Notes under the pieces: model-generated | Databases searched by the model: none | Seen by the model: only the letters and a program-made list of their open reading frames with translations | Told to the model about the DNA's origin: nothing | Program-made: the position numbers and the translations under genes | Source of the DNA: Myxococcales bacterium UBA1238 | GTDB lineage: Bacteria > Myxococcota_A > Bradymonadia > UBA7976 > UBA1532 | NCBI GenBank assembly: GCA_002309015.1 | Contig: DBWM01000060.1 | Location: forward strand, 70,998-103,744 | Reading direction: 5' to 3' | DNA length: 32,747 bases | Shown: positions 15,953-23,476 of the stretch, piece by piece | How the letters are laid out: every line of letters begins with the position of its first letter | Position numbering within the stretch: position 1 is the stretch's first letter

Positions 15953-16275
15953 AGAAGGACATCTGCAGCATTCTGTGTCGCCCCTTGGTGACCGAGAAAA
16001 CGACGATCCTCAAAGAGGACAACAATCAGGTCGCTTTCAAGGTTCGTCTCGATGCAAACAAGATCGAGATTCGCCAGGCGGTAGAAGAGCTCCTCAAGGT
16101 CAAGGTGACCGGCGTTACTACCCAAATTTATCGCGGTAAAGAGAAGCGCCTCGGCCGCAACACAGGCCGTCGCCCGAACTGGAAGAAGGCGATCGTGACC
16201 CTCGCCCAAGGCGAAGAGGTCGAATTCTTCGAGGCCCTCGATAACGTCGAGGCAGCGCAAGGGGCGGAAGAGTAG
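15949..16275 (+). CDS. rplW: 50S ribosomal protein L23
   Basis: The product is 108 residues, slightly longer than the usual 95-100 because of an acidic C-terminal tail (FFEALDNVEAAQGAEE). The core RPLVTEKTT and the extended loop are typical. L23 sits at the exit-tunnel mouth, where trigger factor and SRP dock. It is translationally coupled to rplD, and rplB begins 3 nt after its stop. Confidence 0.96.
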   Translation: MKKDICSILCRPLVTEKTTILKEDNNQVAFKVRLDANKIEIRQAVEELLKVKVTGVTTQIYRGKEKRLGRNTGRRPNWKKAIVTLAQGEEVEFFEALDNVEAAQGAEE

Positions 16276-16278
16276 ACC

Positions 16279-17103
16279 ATGGCTGTCAAAAAGTATAAGC
16301 CGACGTCTCCAGGGCGTCGCGACACAAGCAGCAGCGATTTCGCCGAAGTGACGGCGAAGAAGCCGGTGAAGAAGCTCACCAGCGCGCTGCGTAAGCAAGC
16401 TGGCCGCAACGTCTTTGGCCGTATTACTGTCCGCCGCCGTGGTGGTGGTCATAAGCGCCGTTATCGCGTTGTCGACTTCCGTCGTGAAAAGTTTGGCGTA
16501 CCCGCAGTGGTGACCACGATCGAGTACGATCCAAACCGCAGTGCTCGTATTGCGCTGTTGACCTATGCTGATGGTGAAAAGCGCTACATCCTCGCCCCCA
16601 AGGGCCTGGAAGTGGGCGACAGCCTGATGTCCGGACGCGATGCCGATATCCGTCCTGGCAACAGCCTGCCTCTGCGCAACATCCCCCTCGGTACCATCGT
16701 TCACGCCGTCGAGCTGAAGATCGGTGCCGGTGCCAAGATGTGCCGCGCTGCTGGTGCTTACGCCCAGTTGCTCGCCAAGGAAGGTGACTGGAGCACGCTC
16801 CGTTTGCCCTCCGGCGAAATGCGCATGGTTCACATGAACTGCTGCGCGACCATCGGTCAGGTTGGTAATGAGCAGCACAGCAACGTTCGTCTGGGTAAAG
16901 CCGGACGCGCTCGCTGGCTCGGTAATCGCCCCGCGGTTCGTGGTGTGGCCATGAACCCTGTCGATCACCCCCATGGTGGTGGTGAGGGGCGTACTTCGGG
17001 TGGTCGTCACCCGGTCTCGCCCTGGGGCGTCCCGACCAAGGGCAAGCGCACGCGCAAGAATCGCCGTACCGACCGCTTCATCGTGCGTCGGCGTGAGAAG
17101 TAG
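16279..17103 (+). CDS. rplB: 50S ribosomal protein L2
   Basis: The product is 274 residues, as expected. It has the conserved start KKYKPTSPGRRDTSSSDF and the C-terminal AMNPVDHPHGGGEGRTSGGR, whose His lies near the peptidyl-transferase centre. The ribosome-binding site must lie inside the end of rplW, because only 3 nt separate the genes (GGAAGAG sits there). L2 is needed for 50S assembly and subunit association. Confidence 0.98.
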   Translation: MAVKKYKPTSPGRRDTSSSDFAEVTAKKPVKKLTSALRKQAGRNVFGRITVRRRGGGHKRRYRVVDFRREKFGVPAVVTTIEYDPNRSARIALLTYADGEKRYILAPKGLEVGDSLMSGRDADIRPGNSLPLRNIPLGTIVHAVELKIGAGAKMCRAAGAYAQLLAKEGDWSTLRLPSGEMRMVHMNCCATIGQVGNEQHSNVRLGKAGRARWLGNRPAVRGVAMNPVDHPHGGGEGRTSGGRHPVSPWGVPTKGKRTRKNRRTDRFIVRRREK

Positions 17104-17112
17104 GAGTGACCC

Positions 17113-17391
17113 ATGCCGCGTTCGATTAAGAAGGGTCCGTTTGTCGATCACCACCTTTGGGAAAAGGTGGCAGAGATGAACAAAGAGAATGCAAAGCGCG
17201 TGATCAAGACCTGGTCTCGTCGCTCGACGATTTTGCCTGAATTTGTTGGGCATACGTTCGCTGTTCACAACGGTAAAAACTTCTTGCCGGTGTTCGTCAC
17301 TGAGAACATGGTCGGTCACAAGCTCGGTGAGTTTGCGCCTACCCGCACGTTCCGTGGCCATGCCGCAGACAAGAAAGTGGCCCGGAGGTAA
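17113..17391 (+). CDS. rpsS: 30S ribosomal protein S19
   Basis: The product is 92 residues and starts MPRSIKKGPFVDHHLWEKV, the family signature. It also contains TWSRRSTILPEFVGHTFAVH. It binds the 30S head with S13. A TAGGAG ribosome-binding site overlaps the rplB stop, and rplV starts 6 nt after its end. Confidence 0.98.
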   Translation: MPRSIKKGPFVDHHLWEKVAEMNKENAKRVIKTWSRRSTILPEFVGHTFAVHNGKNFLPVFVTENMVGHKLGEFAPTRTFRGHAADKKVARR

Positions 17392-17397
17392 TTCGCG

Positions 17398-17727
17398 ATG
17401 ACTGCTAAGGCTACTTTGCGGTTCCTCAGGGTTTCGGCTCGCAAGACCCGCCTTGTTGCGGATCTCGTTCGTGGTAAGAAGGTGAGCGATGCCCTCGGCA
17501 TCCTTTCCTTTACGCCCCGCGCAGCCAGTGAGCCGGTTCGCAAGCTGATCGTCAGCGCCATCGCCAATGCTGAGGCGAAGGATCTCGACGTCGACAGCTT
17601 GTACATCAAGACGATTATGGTGGACGAGGGCCCGACCCTGCGTCGGTTCCGTCCGCGTGCTCAGGGCCGCGCGACCCGAATCAACAAGCGAACCAGTCAC
17701 GTGACTTGCGAGCTCGCGGAACGCTAG
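17398..17727 (+). CDS. rplV: 50S ribosomal protein L22
   Basis: The product is 109 residues. The beta-hairpin that lines the exit tunnel is present (VDEGPTLRRFRPRAQGRA), following the N-terminal RFLRVSARKTRLVADLVRGK. The ribosome-binding site GGAGG is part of the last rpsS codons. Macrolide-contact residues show no obvious deletion. Confidence 0.97.
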   Translation: MTAKATLRFLRVSARKTRLVADLVRGKKVSDALGILSFTPRAASEPVRKLIVSAIANAEAKDLDVDSLYIKTIMVDEGPTLRRFRPRAQGRATRINKRTSHVTCELAER

Positions 17728-17737
17728 GAGAGGAACT

Positions 17738-18391
17738 GTGGGTCAGAAAACGCACCCGATCGGATTCCGTCTTGGAGTTATCCGTACCTGGAACTCTAAG
17801 TGGTATGAAGAGAAGCGCTACGCGGCTTGGCTCAAAGAAGACTTGCTGCTTCGTCGCTTCTTAAAGAAGAAGCTTTTTAGTGCTGGTGTTTCGAAGATCG
17901 AAATCGAGCGCATGGCGAACAAGGTGAAGATCAGCGTCTTCACCGCTCGTCCTGGCATCGTGATCGGCAAGCGCGGCGCTGGTGTTGAAGATCTCAAGAA
18001 AGAGGTCGAGAAGCTTTCTTCCGGTGAGGTCTACCTCAACATCCAAGAGGTGAGGAAGGCCGAAATCGATGCGACTTTGGTCGCTGAGAACGTTGCGGCT
18101 CAGCTCGAGCGCCGTGTGGCGTTCCGCCGTGCCCTTAAGAAGTCGATGCAGACTGCCATGAAGTTTGGCGCCAAAGGCATTCGTGTTGCGGCGTCCGGGC
18201 GTCTTGGCGGGGCTGACATGGGCCGCTTCGAGTGGTATAAGGACGGTCGTGTACCGTTGCACACCTTGCGCGCTGATATCGACTATGGGACCGCAATCGC
18301 TAAGACGACTTACGGTGTGATCGGCATCAAGTGCTGGATTTTCAAGGGTGAAATCCTTGATGCTGCCCGCTCCGCAGCGGCTCGGCACTAA
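17738..18391 (+). CDS. rpsC: 30S ribosomal protein S3
   Basis: The product is 217 residues with a GTG start and a GAGAGGA site. The start MGQKTHPIGFRLGV is universal. A KH domain carries the GKRG loop (77-80), and the C-terminal domain shows FGAKGIRVAASGRLGGADM. It forms part of the mRNA entry tunnel and its helicase. Confidence 0.98.
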   Translation: MGQKTHPIGFRLGVIRTWNSKWYEEKRYAAWLKEDLLLRRFLKKKLFSAGVSKIEIERMANKVKISVFTARPGIVIGKRGAGVEDLKKEVEKLSSGEVYLNIQEVRKAEIDATLVAENVAAQLERRVAFRRALKKSMQTAMKFGAKGIRVAASGRLGGADMGRFEWYKDGRVPLHTLRADIDYGTAIAKTTYGVIGIKCWIFKGEILDAARSAAARH

Positions 18392-18408
18392 GAGGAGGGT
18401 TCGAAGTT

Positions 18409-18819
18409 ATGCTCTCTCCGAATAGGACTAAATATCGTAAGCAGATGAAGGGCCGTAACCGCGGCGAAGCCAAGGGCGGTTCCGACATCTCCTTCGGCGA
18501 TTACGGTTTGCAAGCGGTCGAGAATGGCCGTCTGACCGCGCGTCAGATCGAAGCCGCTCGTATTGCAATGACGCGTGCCGTCAAGCGTGAAGGTAAAATT
18601 TGGATTCGCATCTTCCCCGATAAGCCCCTTTGCAAGAAGCCCGCGGAAGTCCGTATGGGTAAGGGCAAAGGTGCCGTGGATGTGTGGGTTTGTCAGATTA
18701 AGCGGGGTCGCGTCCTTTATGAGATGGAGGGCGTGGCGGAGGAAACCGCGCGCGAGGCTTTGCGTCTGGCCGCGCACAAGCTCCCCCTGCCGACTCGTTT
18801 TTTGAAGCGGGGTGAGTGA
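18409..18819 (+). CDS. rplP: 50S ribosomal protein L16
   Basis: The product is 136 residues with the conserved opening MLSPNRTKYRKQMKGR and the loop MGKGKGAVDVWV. An AGGAGG site lies about 9 nt before the ATG. L16 shapes the A-site tRNA path. The stop TGA shares bases with the rpmC start (TGATG). Confidence 0.98.
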   Translation: MLSPNRTKYRKQMKGRNRGEAKGGSDISFGDYGLQAVENGRLTARQIEAARIAMTRAVKREGKIWIRIFPDKPLCKKPAEVRMGKGKGAVDVWVCQIKRGRVLYEMEGVAEETAREALRLAAHKLPLPTRFLKRGE

Positions 18820-19034
18820 TGAAGGCTACAGAGCTTCGTCAAAAGACCGTGGAAGAGCTCAAGGCCCTCTCCAAGGAGAGCCGCGAGAATCTTTTCCAGT
18901 TGCGGTTTAAGCATTATACGGGTCAGCTCGAAAAAACCGCTGAAATGCGGGCGGTGCGCCGTGATATCGCTCGGATTGAGACCATCATTCGCGAGCGCGA
19001 ATTGGCTCAAACCGCCACAGGAGACGACCGATGA
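18819..19034 (+). CDS. rpmC: 50S ribosomal protein L29
   Basis: The product is 71 residues from the ATG at 18819. I chose it over the GTG immediately before it because GGGGTGA is then well spaced. The helical-hairpin pattern (RQKTVEELKALSKESRENLFQLRF) is typical. L29 lies next to L23 at the exit tunnel. The gene overlaps rplP by 1 nt and rpsQ by 4 nt. Confidence 0.96.
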   Translation: MKATELRQKTVEELKALSKESRENLFQLRFKHYTGQLEKTAEMRAVRRDIARIETIIRERELAQTATGDDR

Positions 19035-19336
19035 GTGAGCAGCAAGTCGAAAAGCGCGGCCACCATAAGACCCGTACGGGCCTGGTCGTCAGCGATAAGA
19101 TGGACAAGACCATCGTTGTCGAGATCGAGCGCTTGGTGCGTCACCCGCTTTACAAGAAATATGTGAAGCGTCGCGTGAAGTGCAAAGCGCACGATGAGCG
19201 CAACGAAGCCCGTATTGGCTGCACAGTGGTCATCGAAGAATGCCGCCCCATGAGCCGCGACAAGCGTTGGCGTCTCGTGGAAATCACCCATATGCCCACT
19301 GCCGCCAGCGAAGCGTTGGCTGCTGTTGAAGCCTGA
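19031..19336 (+). CDS. rpsQ: 30S ribosomal protein S17
   Basis: The product is 101 residues, against the usual 80-90. The OB-fold core is typical (KTRTGLVVSDKMDKTIVVEI, then CRPMSRDKRWRLVEI). Extra length comes from a short N-terminal segment and an Ala-rich tail (MPTAASEALAAVEA). It is an early-binding 16S rRNA protein. The start overlaps the rpmC stop. Confidence 0.96.
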   Translation: MSEQQVEKRGHHKTRTGLVVSDKMDKTIVVEIERLVRHPLYKKYVKRRVKCKAHDERNEARIGCTVVIEECRPMSRDKRWRLVEITHMPTAASEALAAVEA

Positions 19337-19356
19337 TGGGCTGAAGGGAAACCGAC

Positions 19357-19725
19357 ATGATCCAGATGCAGACCGTTTTGACTGTGGCCGATAACTCCGG
19401 TGCCAAGAAGATGCAGTGCATCAAGGTGCTCGGGGGTTCCAAGCGTCGCTATGCCTCCATCGGCGATATCATCGTGGTGAGCATCAAAGAAGCTCAGCCT
19501 GGTGGTACGGTCAAGAAGGGCGACGTGAAGAAGGCCGTCGTCGTGCGCACCAAGAAGGAAATCCGGCGTCCGGATGGCACCTACATCAAGTTCGATGTCA
19601 ACTCCGGCGTGCTGATCAACGAAGCTAACGAACCGATCGGCACCCGTATCTTCGGGCCGGTTGCGCGTGAACTGCGCGCTAAGCGGTTCATGAAGATCGT
19701 CTCGCTTGCACCTGAGGTGCTGTGA
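19357..19725 (+). CDS. rplN: 50S ribosomal protein L14
   Basis: The product is 122 residues, the canonical length, starting MIQMQTVLTVADNSGAKK and containing GTRIFGPVARELR. It sits at the subunit interface and is the docking site for RsfS. A GGGAA site precedes the ATG. No break separates it from the S10-type genes upstream, so the S10 and spc blocks are contiguous. Confidence 0.98.
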   Translation: MIQMQTVLTVADNSGAKKMQCIKVLGGSKRRYASIGDIIVVSIKEAQPGGTVKKGDVKKAVVVRTKKEIRRPDGTYIKFDVNSGVLINEANEPIGTRIFGPVARELRAKRFMKIVSLAPEVL

Positions 19726-19743
19726 GCGAAGGCGGAGGACCTG

Positions 19744-20115
19744 ATGTATATCAAGACGGGTGACAAGGTGCAGGTCATTGCCGGCAAAGAGCGCGGGAAG
19801 GTTGGATCGGTGATCCGCGTCGACCTCAAGCGCAATCGCGTTGTCGTCAAAGACTTGAACATGGTCAAGCGCCACAAGCGTCCTAGCCCTGGTGATCAAG
19901 AGGGCGGGATCAAAGAGCGCGAGGCTTCTATCCACGCTTCCAACGTCCTGCTTTACTCCGAAAAGCAGCAGCGCGGCGTTCGCGTCAGCTACCGCTATGA
20001 GGGCCAGGACGGTCAATACTACACGACGCAGAAGGCCGCTTTGGCAACGTTCGCTGAAGCTCCTGCCAGCATCAAGAAGGTGCGTTTCTGCGTAAAGACG
20101 GGCGAGGTGTTCTGA
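19744..20115 (+). CDS. rplX: 50S ribosomal protein L24
   Basis: The product is 123 residues, about 20 longer than usual; the extra length is in the C-terminal half (YRYEGQDGQYYTTQKAALAT). The KOW motif is clear (TGDKVQVIAGKERGKVGSVI). L24 initiates 50S assembly. A CGGAGG site precedes the ATG, and the stop overlaps the rplE start by 1 nt. Confidence 0.95.
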   Translation: MYIKTGDKVQVIAGKERGKVGSVIRVDLKRNRVVVKDLNMVKRHKRPSPGDQEGGIKEREASIHASNVLLYSEKQQRGVRVSYRYEGQDGQYYTTQKAALATFAEAPASIKKVRFCVKTGEVF

Positions 20116-20672
20116 TGGCTGCTCGCCTTAAGAAGAAGTATGAAGACGAAATCGTTGCGGCTTTGCAGGCGGAATACAAATACGCCAACCCGCATCAGAT
20201 TCCGCAAATCAAGAAGGTCGTTTTGAACATGGGTCTCGGTGAGGCCGTGCAGAACCCGAAGATCGTCGAGACCGCTCGCAGCGAGCTCTCTGAGATCGCC
20301 GGTCAGCGCGCCGTGATCACCAAGGCGAAGAAGTCCATCGCGACCTACAAGCTGCGCGAAGGTATGCCGATCGGTTGCTCGGTCACTTTGCGCCGCGACA
20401 TCATGTGGGAATTCCTCGATCGCTTCATGAACGTCGCTTTGCCCCGCGTCCGCGACTTCCGCGGTGTGAGCGCCAAGGGCTTTGATGGCAAGGGGAATTA
20501 CTCGGTCGGTATCCGTGAGCACATCATCTTCCCGGAAATCGACTACGACAAGACTGACAAGGTTAAGGGCTTGAACATCACCGTCGTCACGACGGCGAAG
20601 ACCGATGAAGAAGGCCGTACGCTGTTGCGCCTCCTCGGTATGCCGTTCCGTAAGCCCGGAGGATCCCGCTAG
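20115..20672 (+). CDS. rplE: 50S ribosomal protein L5
   Basis: The product is 185 residues. Typical blocks are IKKVVLNMGLGEAV and the C-terminal FPEIDYDKTDKVKGLNITVV. It binds 5S rRNA and contacts the P-site tRNA. The gene that normally follows, rpsN (S14), is missing: an 85-nt non-coding spacer leads to rpsH. Confidence 0.97.
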   Translation: MAARLKKKYEDEIVAALQAEYKYANPHQIPQIKKVVLNMGLGEAVQNPKIVETARSELSEIAGQRAVITKAKKSIATYKLREGMPIGCSVTLRRDIMWEFLDRFMNVALPRVRDFRGVSAKGFDGKGNYSVGIREHIIFPEIDYDKTDKVKGLNITVVTTAKTDEEGRTLLRLLGMPFRKPGGSR

Positions 20673-20757
20673 GGGTCGGATTGACGGATGCGACCGCGTG
20701 TCGCCATCGGCCGAGCCGCCCCAAAGGGGGGCGGTCACGGGACAAAGGTAGAACTCA
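20673..20757 (+). promoter_or_regulatory. rplE-rpsH spacer with two hairpins, at the usual site of rpsN
   Basis: The 85-nt spacer has no reading frame resembling S14. It holds hairpin GCGAC 20690-20694 / GTCGC 20700-20704 and hairpin CCGCCCC 20716-20722 / GGGGCGG 20728-20734 with an AAAGG loop. The rpsH site AAAGG follows. The second stem lacks a T-run, so it is not a classical terminator. It may be an S8 or other autoregulatory target, or an mRNA-stability element; this is inference. Confidence 0.45.
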
Positions 20758-21153
20758 ATGGGAATGACCGACCCGATAGCCGACCTGCTCACGAGGATCC
20801 GTAACGCCTCGGCTGTCCACCATGAAACAGTGGACGTCCCGGCGTCTAACATGAAGTTGCGGATCGTCAACCTTCTGCAGGAAGAGGGATTCATTCGCAA
20901 TTTCAAGTTTATGTCGGACGGTAAGCAGGACATGATCCGTGTTTATCTCAAGTATCGCGAAGATCAGCCTGTGATCTCGCATATTGAGCGGATCTCCACG
21001 CCTGGCCGGCGTAGCTACGTCAAATTTAAGAACCTCCCGCGCGTCCGCAGCGGACTTGGCGTCGCCATCATCTCCACCTCTCGCGGTGTGATGAGCGATC
21101 AGCAAGCCCGCGAATTGCGTCTCGGCGGCGAGTATATCTGCTCAGTCTGGTAA
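20758..21153 (+). CDS. rpsH: 30S ribosomal protein S8
   Basis: The product is 131 residues, the usual length. MTDPIADLLTRIRNA and the C-terminal STSRGVMSDQQARELRLGGE (111-130) are diagnostic. It binds the central domain of 16S rRNA and represses the spc operon in E. coli. An in-frame ATG two codons downstream could also serve as start. Confidence 0.97.
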   Translation: MGMTDPIADLLTRIRNASAVHHETVDVPASNMKLRIVNLLQEEGFIRNFKFMSDGKQDMIRVYLKYREDQPVISHIERISTPGRRSYVKFKNLPRVRSGLGVAIISTSRGVMSDQQARELRLGGEYICSVW

Positions 21154-21188
21154 GTGCCGAGGGCCTTTGGCCCGAAAGGAAGGACGAG

Positions 21189-21728
21189 ATGTCACGTATC
21201 GGCAAGCTGCCGGTCCAGATTCCGGCGGGAGTGACCGTCGATATCAAGGATCGCTGCATCAGCGCCAAGGGGCCGCTCGGCACGTTGAGTCGCGAATTGC
21301 CTCCGCAAATTACGGCGGCGATCGAAGACAACCGGATCGTGCTGAAATGCCTCGATGAAACGCGTACCACCCATGCGATGCACGGTTTGGCGCGTTCTTT
21401 GGTGCGCAATATGGTCGTTGGTGTTCACGAGGGCTACAAGCGCTCCCTGGAGATCAACGGCGTTGGTTATAAGGTTGAGCAGAAGAAAGAATATCTTGTC
21501 TTCTCGCTGGGTTATAGCCATCCAATCTATTACGAAGTGCCCGAGGGCTTGAAGGCCACCCTTGAGGGTGCGAACCGCATCAACCTGGTGGGTGCGGACC
21601 GCCAGCTCCTCGGTTCCGCAGCGGCCAAGATCCGCTCTTTCAAGCGCCCCGAACCTTACAAGGGCAAGGGCATCAAGTACCTCGAAGAGGTCGTGCGCCG
21701 AAAGGAAGGCAAGTCGGGCGCGCGCTAA
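21189..21728 (+). CDS. rplF: 50S ribosomal protein L6
   Basis: The product is 179 residues. MSRIGKLPVQIPAGVTVDIK and the C-terminal KRPEPYKGKGIKY identify it. It lies near the sarcin-ricin loop. An AGGAAGGACGAG purine stretch precedes the ATG. A short perfect hairpin GGGCC-TTT-GGCCC (about 21160-21172) lies in the 35-nt spacer after rpsH. Confidence 0.97.
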   Translation: MSRIGKLPVQIPAGVTVDIKDRCISAKGPLGTLSRELPPQITAAIEDNRIVLKCLDETRTTHAMHGLARSLVRNMVVGVHEGYKRSLEINGVGYKVEQKKEYLVFSLGYSHPIYYEVPEGLKATLEGANRINLVGADRQLLGSAAAKIRSFKRPEPYKGKGIKYLEEVVRRKEGKSGAR

Positions 21729-21755
21729 GCGTCCGGCGGCCTGTGGAGACCGACG

Positions 21756-22130
21756 ATGGTAAACAAGAGCAAAAGAGTTTCCGCGCGTTTGCGCCGCAAG
21801 GCGGCCATTCGCAAGCGCATCTCCGGCACGACCGAGCGTCCGCGTTTGTGCGTCTTCCGCACCAGCGAGCATATGTACGCCCAGGTGATCGTCGACGAGA
21901 AGCAGGGCAGCAAGACCCTCGTCACCGCTTCTACGCGGTGTGCAGAAATTGCAGCTCAGCGCGAAGGGAAGAAGAAGAGCGAGCGCGCCGCAATGGTGGG
22001 CAAGCTCGTCGCCGAGCGTTGTGCTGCGGCGGGGATCAAGAAGGTCGTTTTCGACCGCAACGGGTTCATCTATCACGGCCGCATCAAGGCGGTGGCAGAT
22101 GCAGCTCGCGAAGCCGGCCTCGAATTCTAA
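21756..22130 (+). CDS. rplR: 50S ribosomal protein L18
   Basis: The product is 124 residues. It has the basic N-terminus, RPRLCVFRTSEHMYAQVIVD in the core, and the ending VVFDRNGFIYHGRIKAVADAAREAGLEF (typical L18 C-terminus). It forms the 5S rRNA particle with L5 and L25. A GGAG site precedes the ATG. A 132-nt spacer with a probable promoter separates it from rpsE. Confidence 0.97.
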   Translation: MVNKSKRVSARLRRKAAIRKRISGTTERPRLCVFRTSEHMYAQVIVDEKQGSKTLVTASTRCAEIAAQREGKKKSERAAMVGKLVAERCAAAGIKKVVFDRNGFIYHGRIKAVADAAREAGLEF

Positions 22131-22177
22131 GAGTTGGGTTCACAAAAATATCTCGGCTGCGTTTCGTGCCGAGCTTG

Positions 22178-22206
22178 TTGACACGTATCTGCGGCTGGGG
22201 TAAAAG
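22178..22206 (+). promoter_or_regulatory. rpsE: Probable internal promoter before rpsE
   Basis: A perfect TTGACA (22178-22183) is followed after exactly 17 bp by TAAAAG (22201-22206), which matches 4 of 6 consensus bases. It is preceded by an inverted repeat CTCGGC 22152-22157 / GCCGAG 22168-22173. A hairpin CTCTCC / GGGGAG lies downstream in the leader. It would drive rpsE-rpmD-rplO-secY-adk separately. Confidence 0.55.
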
Positions 22207-22262
22207 GCCCCGCTCTCCGTTGAGGGGAGTGTTTGCTTTGTGGACCTGGCCTTATAGGGAGC

Positions 22263-22778
22263 ATGAAATTGGCGGTGCTCAAAGAGACTGAACAAGAGCT
22301 GACCGACAAGGTGGTCAGCATCAATCGCGTCGCCAAGGTGGTCAAGGGCGGCAAGCGTTTCAGCTTTAGCGCGCTTGTCGTTGTTGGTGACGATGAAGGT
22401 CGCGTAGGGATCGGTATGGGTAAAGCCAACGAGGTCCCCGAAGCGATCCGCAAGGGGAATGAACATGCGCGTAGAAACATGTTCACCGTGCCCGTTCTCC
22501 GCGGCACGATTCCCCACGAAGTCGTTGGCCACCATGGTGCTGGTCGCGTTCTTTTAAGACCGGCCAGTGAAGGTACGGGCGTTATTGCCGGTGGTCCGGT
22601 GCGCGCGGTCCTGGAAGCGGTTGGCATTCACAACGTGCTGACCAAATCCTTGGGAACATCGAACGCGACCAACGTGGTTCGCGCTACGGTGAATGCCCTT
22701 AAGGCCCTCGTGAGCCCAGACGACATGGCCCTTCGCCGCGACAAGACGGTCGAGGATCTGGGTCACCACATTCCGTGA
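22263..22778 (+). CDS. rpsE: 30S ribosomal protein S5
   Basis: The product is 171 residues from the ATG at 22263. A GTG/ATG-like extension upstream is rejected because AGGGAG sits just before this ATG. The RNA-binding core is KVVKGGKRFSFSALVVVGDD, and GVIAGGPVRAVLEAVG is also typical. S5 takes part in decoding fidelity and lines the mRNA entry. Confidence 0.97.
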   Translation: MKLAVLKETEQELTDKVVSINRVAKVVKGGKRFSFSALVVVGDDEGRVGIGMGKANEVPEAIRKGNEHARRNMFTVPVLRGTIPHEVVGHHGAGRVLLRPASEGTGVIAGGPVRAVLEAVGIHNVLTKSLGTSNATNVVRATVNALKALVSPDDMALRRDKTVEDLGHHIP

Positions 22779-22797
22779 CCTGAAAGGGAATTTGGTG

Positions 22798-22995
22798 ATG
22801 AGTCTTCAAGTGATTCTTCGCAAGAGCGGCATCGGTCGTGTTCAGCGTCAGCGCGACACGCTCCGTGGCCTCGGGCTGACTCGCCTCAATCAAGAGCGCA
22901 TTTTGAAGGATACGCCTGCAATTCGCGGCATGATTCAAAAGGTGTGCCACTTGGTCGAATGGCGGGTGGTTGAAGATCAAAAGGGCGCTGAGTAA
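22798..22995 (+). CDS. rpmD: 50S ribosomal protein L30
   Basis: The product is 65 residues from the ATG at 22798, with AAAGGGA about 10 nt upstream. In-frame GTG and TTG codons lie just before it. The family pattern is present: LRKSGIGRVQRQRDTLRGLG, then an INQ/LNQ-type helix ending in MIQKVCHLV. L30 is often absent from bacteria but is retained here in its usual place between rpsE and rplO. Confidence 0.95.
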   Translation: MSLQVILRKSGIGRVQRQRDTLRGLGLTRLNQERILKDTPAIRGMIQKVCHLVEWRVVEDQKGAE

Positions 22996-23012
22996 GCGCG
23001 AGTGAGTATACG

Positions 23013-23465
23013 ATGAGCGAGCTCAGCAACCTCCATCCGTCTGTAGGGGCGGTTCATAAGAAGAAGCGCGTCGGCCGTGGTGAATCCTCTGGTTGGGGTA
23101 AAACCTCTGGTGTCGGCGGCAAAGGTCAGACCGCACGTCAAGGCAAGGGTAAGCCTGGAATCGGTTTTGAAGGTGGCCAGATGCCTCTTCATCGCCGTTT
23201 GCCGAAGCGTGGGTTCTTCAGCCGCAATCGCATCGAATATGCCATCGTCAATGTTGGTGAATTCAGCGGATTTGCAGCGGGCACGGTCGTTGACCTCGAT
23301 TACTTGCGTTCGCGCGGTATGGTGAAGAAGGGCCTTGATTTCCTCAAGGTTCTTGCCGAAGGCGAGCTTTCTACAAAGCTTGTGGTTCGCGCCCACAAAT
23401 TCAGCGAAGCGGCTGTTAAAAAGATCACAGAGGCCGGCGGTCAAGTCGAGCTGGTCGAGATCTGA
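23013..23465 (+). CDS. rplO: 50S ribosomal protein L15
   Basis: The product is 150 residues. The Gly-rich N-terminal arm is typical (RVGRGESSGWGKTSGVGGKG), as is FEGGQMPLHRRLPKRGF. It is a late 50S assembly protein. It ends 11 nt before secY. Confidence 0.97.
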   Translation: MSELSNLHPSVGAVHKKKRVGRGESSGWGKTSGVGGKGQTARQGKGKPGIGFEGGQMPLHRRLPKRGFFSRNRIEYAIVNVGEFSGFAAGTVVDLDYLRSRGMVKKGLDFLKVLAEGELSTKLVVRAHKFSEAAVKKITEAGGQVELVEI

Positions 23466-23476
23466 AAGGCGGCTTC

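Noticed and set aside
15874..17700. A 608-codon open frame on the minus strand
   Set aside because: It is antisense to rplD through rplV, all of which are certain genes. Strong codon bias of the real genes keeps the opposite frame open.
22152..22173. Inverted repeat after rplR as a transcription terminator
   Set aside because: The 6-bp stem is not followed by a T-run on the plus strand, so it is described only as a neighbour of the rpsE promoter.
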